Shown here in pieces: positions 57,323 through 64,000 of a stretch of DNA of 64,000 nucleotides. The stretch lies in assembly GCF_014205135.1 (NCBI RefSeq), contig NZ_JACHMY010000001.1, positions 8,494,001 through 8,558,000 on the forward strand, read 5' to 3'. The stretch comes from Kribbella italica. GTDB taxonomy: Bacteria > Actinomycetota > Actinomycetes > Propionibacteriales > Kribbellaceae. The stretch's first letter is position 1, and each line of letters opens with the position of its first letter. The translations under genes and the position numbers were made by a program. The notes under the pieces were generated by a model. It had not been told where the DNA came from and did not search any database. It was given only the letters and a program-made list of their open reading frames with translations.

Positions 57323-58321
57323 TCAGAACAGCCGGGCGAAGGAGCTCAGGAGGATCAGGCCGATGATGATGCCGTTGGCGAGCTTGTGGTCGGCCAGGAC
57401 GGCGATGAACTCGCGGATCGTGGCGCTGGGCCAGAAGTACAACGCGGTGGGGGAGCCGAGGACCTGGCCGTTGACGTCGGCCTTGCGGGCGGTGAAGGCG
57501 GCGCGCAGGGCGTGGAAGTTGTTGGTGACGATCAGGCAGCGGTACTTCGGCTTCCGCTCCGCCATGAGCGTGGCGCTGAAGGTGAGGTTCTCGAACGTCG
57601 TCGTCGACCGGTCCTCCCGCAGGACGGCGTCCGCCGGTACGCCGTGGTCGACCAGGTAGTCGGCCATCGCGACCGCCTCGGCGACCTCCTCGCCGGGACC
57701 CTGGCCGCCCGAGGTGATCAGCAGCGGCGTCCGGCCCTTGTCGCGTTCCTTCTGCCAGACCGTCTGCGCCTTGTCGAGCCGGCTCGCGAGCAGCGGCGGG
57801 ACCCGGCGGCCGCGCAGGCCCGAACCGAGGACGACGACGAAGTCGGGCCGGCGGAAGAAGCGGATCCTGGCGTAGACGAACGCGTACGCCAGGAAGCAGA
57901 CGAACAGGAACGAGACGTAGCCGATCACGCCGAGCAGGGCGGTGTTCACGGCGGCCAGGAACGACGAGCCGGTCTGCTGCACGATCAGGGTGAACACGAC
58001 GAAGGCGAAGAACCCGGCACCGGCCGCCAGCGACAGCAGGTTCGCCGGCCGGCGGCCCTCGCGGCGCAGCATGACGACCCCGTTGCCGACCAGGGCGAAC
58101 GCGAGCACGACGATGGTCAGCGGGAGCCCCAGCAGCACGAGCGCGATCAGCAGGCTGGCGGCCCGGTCGTTGATCTCGGCCAGCGCGAAGACCGTGCCGA
58201 TCCCGGCGAACAGCACGGTCAGGACCAGGTAGATGCCGTTGCGCAGCACCCGCCGGTCGCGCAGGAAGCTGACCACGAACAGCACGAACCAGAACGCCGC
58301 GATGCCGAACCCGAAGATCAT
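57323..58321 (-). CDS. YdcF/DUF218-family membrane protein
   Basis: The 332-residue protein has about five membrane helices in its first 150 residues, then a cytoplasmic or extracytoplasmic DUF218 domain: FVVVLGSGLRGRRVPPLLASRLDKA near residue 160, LITSGGQGPGEEVAEAVAMADYLVDHGVP near 195 and STTTFENLTFSATLM near 235, ending with one more helix. Family members are linked to envelope or vancomycin-related phenotypes (SanA, ElyC), with an unknown reaction. The ATG at 58321 overlaps the PAP2 gene stop, so the two are coupled. Confidence 0.85.
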   Translation of the reverse strand: MIFGFGIAAFWFVLFVVSFLRDRRVLRNGIYLVLTVLFAGIGTVFALAEINDRAASLLIALVLLGLPLTIVVLAFALVGNGVVMLRREGRRPANLLSLAAGAGFFAFVVFTLIVQQTGSSFLAAVNTALLGVIGYVSFLFVCFLAYAFVYARIRFFRRPDFVVVLGSGLRGRRVPPLLASRLDKAQTVWQKERDKGRTPLLITSGGQGPGEEVAEAVAMADYLVDHGVPADAVLREDRSTTTFENLTFSATLMAERKPKYRCLIVTNNFHALRAAFTARKADVNGQVLGSPTALYFWPSATIREFIAVLADHKLANGIIIGLILLSSFARLF

Positions 58322-59226
58322 CCGCGCGCCCGCACACTCTCCGGTACGACGGCCGCGGCCGGCCGCCGTACGGGCGGGATCTCGAGGCGGCGCCAGCTGG
58401 CCCAGAAGATCAGCGCGCTGATCGCCGACCCGGCCGACGCCAGCGCCCCGGCGCCGAGGTAGAGCGGCCACTGGCTCTCGGCGACCGCCTGCTGCAGGCC
58501 TTCGGCGACCAGCGGGCCACCCCACAGGATGCCGCCGAGTACGAGCCACGCGGCGACGTACAAGCAGATGAGGACGACGAAGGCGACGCGGAGGGGGTGC
58601 CGCTTGCCGTCGTACGGCTGAACCGCGCCGCGGCGCGCGAGCCACCACGACGCCAGGCAGGCCAGGCCGAGCGCGACCGCGTCGGCGGCGATCGTGTCGG
58701 AGAGCCGGTGCCACTTCGCGGTCAGCGTGTAGGCGCCGATCCCGGTCGCCCAGGTCAGCGTGAAGAACATCGCGACGCCGCGCCACCGGTACGGGACCAC
58801 GATCAGCGCGGCGAACAGCACGGTCATCGCGATCGTGGTGTGGCCGCTCGGCAGGCTGTTGCCCTTGAAGTCGCCGGTGACGTCGACCAGCTCGGGGCGG
58901 ACCAGCAGGAAGCGCTTGAGCCCCTGGGTGACGACCTGGCCGGCGAAGATCACGCCGACCGCGGCGACCGCGAGGTCGAGCCGGCGGCGCAGCAGCCCGA
59001 TCAGGCCGATCAGCACGCAGGCGCCGATCAGCGAGTAGAGGGTGATCTGGTCGAGAGCGTTGTTCGCGGCAACGAACTCGCTGCGGTTCGCGGAGTCGTC
59101 GGCGCCGCGCAGGGCGGCGTTCTCCAGCTCCTGACCGGTGGCCGTGCGGACGGCGAGCAGGTAGGTCGCGACCAGGGTCACCGCGCAGGCCCCCGCGATC
59201 AGCAACCAGCGCCGAGGGGGTGCCAC
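58318..59226 (-). CDS. PAP2-family membrane phosphatase
   Basis: The 302-residue membrane protein carries the three phosphatase motifs of the type 2 phosphatidic acid phosphatase family: KRFLLVRP (near residue 105), PSGHT (near 125) and a K-W-H-R-L-S-D motif near 175. It likely acts on a lipid phosphate such as undecaprenyl diphosphate. GTG 59226 was chosen because AAGGAG lies 8-9 bases upstream; the in-frame GTG 59247 would place that site inside the gene. It is cotranscribed with the YdcF-like gene. Confidence 0.88.
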   Translation of the reverse strand: MAPPRRWLLIAGACAVTLVATYLLAVRTATGQELENAALRGADDSANRSEFVAANNALDQITLYSLIGACVLIGLIGLLRRRLDLAVAAVGVIFAGQVVTQGLKRFLLVRPELVDVTGDFKGNSLPSGHTTIAMTVLFAALIVVPYRWRGVAMFFTLTWATGIGAYTLTAKWHRLSDTIAADAVALGLACLASWWLARRGAVQPYDGKRHPLRVAFVVLICLYVAAWLVLGGILWGGPLVAEGLQQAVAESQWPLYLGAGALASAGSAISALIFWASWRRLEIPPVRRPAAAVVPESVRARG

Positions 59227-59377
59227 GCTACGTGTCTCCTTGATCACCGGCGGATGCGAGCGCTCGTATCAAACCATGGACGGTGCTGGTCGGCTCGTGC
59301 TGGCTCGCCGCCGGTGACGGAAACTTGCCGGGATCGGGTGTGGAAGGCTCGGGGTGGATCTCGGCGAGAGGAACCGG

Positions 59378-60610
59378 ATGAAGAACTGGGCAGGCAACAT
59401 CACGTTCTCCGCGCAGGACCTGCGGCGGCCGCGGTCGGTGGAGGAGCTGCAGGAACTGGTCGGCGGCAGCGAGCGGGTCCGCGTGCTCGGCACCGGCCAC
59501 TCGTTCAACCGGATCGCCGACACCGCGGGCACGCTGGTCTCGGTGCTCGACCTGCCGAAGACGATCGAGATCGCGGCCGACCGGCGCAGCGTGCGGGTCG
59601 CCGGCGGACTCCGGTACGGCGAGGTGACGGCCGCGCTCCAGGCCGACGGGCTCGCGCTGCACAACCTCGGTTCGCTGCCGCACATCTCGGTCGCGGGCGC
59701 CTGCTCGACGGGGACGCACGGTTCGGGTGACACGAACGGGACGCTCGCGTCGGCCGTCGTACGGATCGAGTTCGTCGGCGCGGACGGGGCGCTGGTGTCG
59801 CTCGACCGGTCGGACGACGACTTCGACGGGGCGATCATCGCGCTCGGGGCGCTGGGTGTGACGACGCATCTCACGCTCGCGGTCGAGCCGTCGTACGAGA
59901 TCAGTCAGGTGGTGTACGACGGCCTGCCGGTCGAGCGGCTGGGCTCGTCGTTCGACGAGGTGTTCGCGAGCGCGTACAGCGTGAGCGCGTTCACCGACTG
60001 GGTCGATCCGGAGGTGATGGTGTGGCGCAAGGCCAAGCAGATCTCCCTCGACCCCGAATGGCTCGGCGCCCGCCTGGCGGACGGCGCACGGCACCCGATC
60101 AAGACGATGCCGGCTGATTTCGCCACCCAGCAAGGCGGCGTCCCCGGCCCGTGGAACGCGCGGCTCCCACACTTCCGCCTGGAGTTCACACCGTCGAACG
60201 GCGAGGAGCTGCAGTCGGAGTACTTCGTCCCGCGCACCCAGGCCGCCGCCGCGATCGACCAAATGCGTGCTCTGGGCAACGAAATGGCCTCCGTCATCCA
60301 GGTCTCCGAGCTGCGCACGATCGCCGCCGACACCCTCTGGCTCAGCCCGAGCCAGGGCCGCGACACCGTCGCCTTCCACTTCACCTGGATCCAGGACGAA
60401 ACAGCGGTCCGCCCGGTCGTCGAGGCCCTCGAGAACGCACTCCTGCCCCTGGGCGCCCGCCCCCACTGGGGCAAGGTCTTCACCGCCAACGCGGCCACCC
60501 TCGCGACGTGCTACCCGAAGGTCCCGGACTTCATCGCCCTGGCGGCCCGCCACGACCCCGACGGCAAGTTCCGCAACGACTACCTGAGCACCTACCTGCC
60601 GCGCGGATGA
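59378..60610 (+). CDS. FAD-linked alditol oxidase / aldonolactone oxidase family
   Basis: The 410-residue flavoprotein belongs to the vanillyl-alcohol-oxidase group: the segment VLGTGHSFNRIADTAGTLV near residue 37 carries the His that binds FAD covalently in alditol oxidases, followed by SVAGACSTGTHGSGD near 100, and a C-terminal ARHDPDGKFRNDYLS typical of the ALO domain. It would oxidise a sugar alcohol or aldonolactone with oxygen. AldO from Streptomyces is the closest known type. GAGAGGAA precedes the ATG. A short terminator follows. Confidence 0.9.
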   Translation: MKNWAGNITFSAQDLRRPRSVEELQELVGGSERVRVLGTGHSFNRIADTAGTLVSVLDLPKTIEIAADRRSVRVAGGLRYGEVTAALQADGLALHNLGSLPHISVAGACSTGTHGSGDTNGTLASAVVRIEFVGADGALVSLDRSDDDFDGAIIALGALGVTTHLTLAVEPSYEISQVVYDGLPVERLGSSFDEVFASAYSVSAFTDWVDPEVMVWRKAKQISLDPEWLGARLADGARHPIKTMPADFATQQGGVPGPWNARLPHFRLEFTPSNGEELQSEYFVPRTQAAAAIDQMRALGNEMASVIQVSELRTIAADTLWLSPSQGRDTVAFHFTWIQDETAVRPVVEALENALLPLGARPHWGKVFTANAATLATCYPKVPDFIALAARHDPDGKFRNDYLSTYLPRG

Positions 60611-60624
60611 CCGGCCTGCCTTCT

Positions 60625-60639
60625 GCCCGCTGAGCGGGC
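60625..60639 (+). terminator. Short hairpin after the alditol oxidase gene
   Basis: GCCCGC-TGA-GCGGGC, 14 bases after the stop codon. Confidence 0.55.
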
Positions 60640-60645
60640 GGGGCA

Positions 60646-60674
60646 TTGACGCCGCCGGAGCGCTCTCCTACGGT
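60646..60674 (+). promoter_or_regulatory. Promoter of the GH31 gene
   Basis: TTGACG (60646-60651) and TACGGT (60669-60674) are separated by exactly 17 bases, matching the housekeeping sigma factor consensus. The operator follows directly. Confidence 0.75.
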
Positions 60675-60694
60675 TTGTCGAAACGCTTCGACAA
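60675..60694. promoter_or_regulatory. LacI-type operator at the GH31 promoter
   Basis: TTGTCGAA-ACGC-TTCGACAA is a perfect 8-base inverted repeat whose centre CGAAACGCTTCG matches the usual LacI-family half-site form in actinobacteria. It begins right after the -10 box, where a bound repressor would block initiation. Confidence 0.8.
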
Positions 60695-60736
60695 TCGGCT
60701 GCGCGGCCGAGCCGCGGCCAGGCAGAGAGGCAGTCG

Positions 60737-62958
60737 ATGAAGTTCACTGACGGCTACTGGCAGTTGCGGCCGGGGCTGACCCGGTTGCGTCCGGCCGCGG
60801 TCGAGAGCGTGGAGGCGACCGAACGATCCCTCGTCGTCTACGCGCCGGCCAAGCAGATCGCCGGCCGGGGCGACACGTTGAACCAGCCGTTGTTCACCGT
60901 CACCCTCAGCTCGCCCGCGCCCGACGTCATCGGTGTGACGATCGAGCACCACAGCGGTGGGCTGCCGGCCCGGCCGGCGTTCGGGCTGGCGACCGGCGAC
61001 GACCATCCGGTGAAGGTCGAGATCGATCAGGAGACGGCGCGGTTGACCAGCGGTGACCTCACCGCCGTGGTCCGGCTGGAGGGCCCGTGGAACCTGCGCT
61101 TCGAGCGTGACGGCAAGGCACTCACCGACTCCAGCGCCCGCAGCGTCGGGCTGATCACCGACCAGCAAGGGCGGCAGTACCTGCACGAGCAGCTGGCCCT
61201 CGGAGTCGGAGAGACGGTGTACGGCCTCGGCGAGCGGTTCGGCCCGTTGGTGAAGAACGGCCAGGTCGTCGACATCTGGAACGCCGACGGCGGGACGTCC
61301 AGCGAGCAGGCGTACAAGAACGTGCCCTTCTACCTGAGCAGTGCCGGGTACGGCGTACTGGTGGACACGCCGGCGCACGTGTCGTTCGAGGTCGGTTCGG
61401 AGGTCGTCTCCCGCAACCAGTTCAGCGTCGAGGGCCAGCAGCTGACGTACTTCGTGATCGGCGGCCCGGAACCGAAGGACGTCCTGCGTCGCTACACCGC
61501 ACTCACCGGGCGCCCGGCCCGGGTGCCGGCCTGGTCGATGGGCCTGTGGCTCTCGACCTCGTTCACCACCGACTACACCGAGGAGACGACGAGCAGCTTC
61601 GTCGAGGGGATGGCGTCGCGCGACCTGCCGCTGAGCGTCTTCCACTTCGACTGCTTCTGGATGCGCCAGTTCCACTGGTGCGACTTTCTCTGGGACCCGG
61701 TCGCGTTCCCCGATAGGCCGGGATGGTGCGCCGGCTGAAGGACCGCGGGCTGCGGGTGAGTCTGTGGATCAACCCGTACATCGCCCAGCGGTCGGTGCTG
61801 TTCGAGGAGGGCCGACGGCTCGGCTACCTGCTGAAGCGGCCCGACGGTTCGGTCTGGCAGTGGGACCTGTGGCAGGCCGGAATGGCGATCGTGGACTTCA
61901 CCAACCCGGCGGCGACGGCCTGGTTCCGGTCCAAGCTGCAGGTGCTGACCGACCTCGGCGTCGATTGTTTCAAGACCGACTTCGGCGAACGGATCCCGGC
62001 CGAGGACGTGGTCTGGTTCGACGGCTCGGACCCCGGCCGGATGCACAACTACTACCCGCACCTCTACAACCGAGCGGTCTTCGACCTGCTGACCGAGCAG
62101 CGCGGCGACGGCGACGCCGTCCTGTTCGCCCGCTCGGCGACGGTCGGCGGCCAGCAGTTCCCGGTCCACTGGGGTGGCGACTGCGAGTCGACCTTCGAAG
62201 CGATGGCCGAGTCCCTGCGCGGCGGGCTCTCGCTGGCGTCGTCGGGATTCGGTTACTGGAGTCATGACATCGGTGGCTTCGAAGGGACCCCGGACGCCGC
62301 GGTGTTCAAGCGGTGGGTGCCGTTCGGCCTGCTGTCGTCACACTCCCGGCTGCACGGATCGAGCTCGTACCGGGTGCCGTGGGCCTTCGACGAGGAAGCT
62401 GTCGGCGTACTGCGCAAGTTCACCAAGCTGAAGCTGTCCCTGATGCCGTACCTGGCGGCTGCCGCCGAGGAGGCTCACACCGCCGGTACGCCGATGATGC
62501 GGCCGATGGTGCTGGAATTCCCGGCCGACCCCGGTGTCGCCTATCTCGAGCGCCAGTACATGCTGGGCCCCGACCTGCTGGTGGCGCCGGTGATGAGCCA
62601 GGACGGCGAGGTGCGCTTCTACCTTCCCGACGGGAACTGGACGCACCTGCTGACCGGCGAGCGAGTGGCCGGCAGCCGCTGGGTGACCGAGACGCACGGG
62701 TTCGACAGCCTGCCGGTGCTGGTCCGGGAAGGGGCCGTGATCGCGGTCGGTGCGGTGGACGACCGCCCGGACTACGACTGGGCCGACGGCGTCGAGCTGC
62801 GGTGGTTCGCCCCGTCGGAAGGGCAGTCGCGGCGGATCGGCCTTCCCGGTCCGGGCGGCGCGACGGTTGCGACGATCGAGGTGACCCTGACCGACGGGCG
62901 GCCGGTCGCCCGGGTGCTCGAGGGCACCTGCGACCGGTTCACCGTCACCGTTGTCTAG
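60737..62958 (+). pseudogene. GH31 glycosidase (alpha-xylosidase-like), broken by one frameshift
   Basis: Two frames together encode one GH31 enzyme of about 740 residues. The first (60737-61738) holds the N-terminal beta domain and the start of the barrel (LYGLGERFGP-like VYGLGERFGPL, FHFDCFWMRQFHWCDFLWDP). The second (open from 61723 to 62958) continues MVRRLKDRGLRVSLWINPYIAQRS with the nucleophile Asp in KTDFGERI and the acid/base region FDGSDPG, then the C-terminal beta domains. The break lies at about 61711-61717, where two bases (AG) stand between GAT and GCC instead of three, a one-base loss in a conserved FPDP-G stretch. The rest is intact, so the mutation is recent or is a sequencing error. 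Confidence 0.88.
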
Positions 62959-64000
62959 GGCGTGAACGTCAGCTTCTCCAGCGAGATCGCCGCGCTGGAG
63001 AAGACGACGTACAAGGCTCTGACGCCGTCGGCCGCGGCGAGGGAGACGTCGACGTCGGTCCAGGTGTGGCGGTGACCGGTCAGTGGTACGTCGACAACGC
63101 CGAGCAGCATCCCGTGCAGCGGGTCGTCGAGCCTGAGCTCGAGTGACGCCGGCCCCGGCTGCTCCGACGCGACCGTCGCGGTGCAGCGGCCGATTCCGGC
63201 GGCGAGGGCGGTGTCCTCGAAGAGCAGCCACGCACCGGCTTCCAGCGACCGTACGGCGTCGCCGCGGACGGGCGTCGTGTCGGTCAGCGTGATCGCGCAG
63301 TACTCGTCGAACGCCGTCGCGGCCAGTGGCCCGGCACTGACATCCCGCGGCGGGATGCGCTCGCCGTGCACGTCGAAGGAGGCCGTCAGCCGGGTGTCGG
63401 TGCAGGATCGCCCGACCAGGACGTTGTACCTGGCCGTTTCGACGCAGCGCCGGTTCCTGGTGACGTCGAAGGACGCGAGGTCCGGTGCCGGCAGTGCGAA
63501 CTCGACCTCGACGCTTTCGCCGCCCGCCAGGGAGATCCGCCGGAAGTCGCGCAGCTGCCGCAACGGCTGCTTCGTCCGGGACCGCTGCTGGTGGGTGTAC
63601 AGCTGCACTACTTCCTGGCCGGCGCGGGAGCTGGTGTTGGTGACGGTCAGGCTCACCAGGAGCTCGCCGTCGGACGGCACGGACGTGGAACTGAGCCGCA
63701 GGTCGGAGTACGCGAAGGTGGCGTAGCTCAGGCCGTGGCCGAACGGGTACAGCGGCGTTCCCCGGTAGTACAGGTACGTCGCATCGGTCGCGACGATGTC
63801 GTAGTCGAGCAGATCGGGCAGGTCCGCGGCCGACCGGTACCAGGTCTGTGGCAGCCGTCCGGCCGGATCCGCGTCGCCGAACAGGACGTCCGCCAGCGCC
63901 CGGCCGTACTCCTGGCCGCCGTGGGCCGACCACAGCACCGCTGGGAGCTGCTGGTCTGCCCACTCCACCGAGAACGGGTAGCTGCTGGACATCACCAGGA
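62955..64000 (-). CDS. GH3 beta-glycosidase, C-terminal part (runs past window end)
   Basis: The visible 348 codons are the C-terminal part of a family 3 glycoside hydrolase: the end of the alpha/beta sandwich domain (VLWSAHGGQEYGRALADVLFGDADPAGRLPQTW, YLYYRGTPLYPFGHGLSY), a fibronectin-III-like domain (SLTVTNTSSRAGQEVVQLYTHQ, RRISLAGGESVEVEF) and an unusually long tail of about 150 residues that looks like a CBM6-type carbohydrate-binding domain. The catalytic N-terminal barrel lies beyond 64000. Its TAG stop shares CTAG with the GH31 stop. Together they form a small glycan-degradation locus. Confidence 0.88.
   Translation of the reverse strand, partial: LVMSSSYPFSVEWADQQLPAVLWSAHGGQEYGRALADVLFGDADPAGRLPQTWYRSAADLPDLLDYDIVATDATYLYYRGTPLYPFGHGLSYATFAYSDLRLSSTSVPSDGELLVSLTVTNTSSRAGQEVVQLYTHQQRSRTKQPLRQLRDFRRISLAGGESVEVEFALPAPDLASFDVTRNRRCVETARYNVLVGRSCTDTRLTASFDVHGERIPPRDVSAGPLAATAFDEYCAITLTDTTPVRGDAVRSLEAGAWLLFEDTALAAGIGRCTATVASEQPGPASLELRLDDPLHGMLLGVVDVPLTGHRHTWTDVDVSLAAADGVRALYVVFSSAAISLEKLTFTP

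Overview
The window is high-GC actinobacterial DNA. Starts are often GTG, spacers are short, leaderless promoters are frequent, and the families present (CseB-type regulator, MmyB-type regulator, DUF3039, IS481, lanthipeptide enzymes, secreted GH101) fit a soil actinomycete. A Kribbella-like member of the Propionibacteriales is my best guess, but that is an impression from gene content and not a proof. No rRNA, tRNA, CRISPR array, plasmid or phage backbone was seen.

Layout. 1-2066: end of a sugar ABC cassette (binding lipoprotein) facing a LacI regulator. 2185-7398: housekeeping block (malic enzyme, VanZ, YqgE, DUF3039, helicase) with a Uma2 nuclease gene in it. 7399-10021: no host gene; three diverged copies of a ~135-bp block, a 31-bp minisatellite, and an IS481-type element (8716-9832) sitting inside one minisatellite unit with a 6-bp target duplication. 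10022-14870: MmyB-type regulator with a divergent SDR, a zinc-ribbon protein, an MFS exporter, a membrane protein and an IclR regulator. 14935-16763: Lrp regulator divergent from 4-hydroxyphenylpyruvate dioxygenase. 16908-22316: secreted protein, first copy of an unusual covarying hairpin repeat, GlcD-type oxidase, then a CseA/CseB/CseC-like lipoprotein, response regulator and kinase trio with no sigma factor beside it. 22370-26155: very large secreted GH101 enzyme.

26377-30765 is a compact class I lanthipeptide locus: a 58-residue FxLD-type precursor, a full-length LanB dehydratase and a LanC cyclase, with no transporter, protease, immunity gene or regulator beside it. 30758-34088 holds fumarylacetoacetase, an unidentified conserved gene and homogentisate dioxygenase, which with the hpd gene at 15561 cover most of tyrosine catabolism; no recognisable maleylacetoacetate isomerase is present. 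34131-41369: kinase-like phosphotransferase, SalK-like protein, polysaccharide deacetylase, secreted 5'-nucleotidase and secreted M1 peptidase.

41493-45569: GntR regulator, creatininase-family amidohydrolase, secreted esterase and AbgT transporter, likely one catabolic unit. 45577-49059: isochorismatase-family amidase, membrane protein, second copy of the covarying repeat, NAD(P)-binding protein, CopC protein and a VOC dioxygenase. 49150-51072: secreted protein-arginine deiminase with its catalytic residues intact. 51069-55792: carboxyltransferase, CaiB-type CoA-transferase and MatC-like carrier, divergent from their likely GntR regulator. 55789-60610: TauE exporter, unknown protein, YdcF and PAP2 membrane enzymes, AldO-like oxidase. 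60625-64000: a promoter with a LacI-type operator drives a GH31 glycosidase gene that carries a one-base frameshift, convergent with a GH3 glycosidase that runs off the window.

The signals most worth following are the covarying ~163-bp repeat, the minimal lanthipeptide locus, the IS481 copy with a hairpin-sequestered ribosome site and a host-supplied stop codon, and the secreted arginine deiminase.
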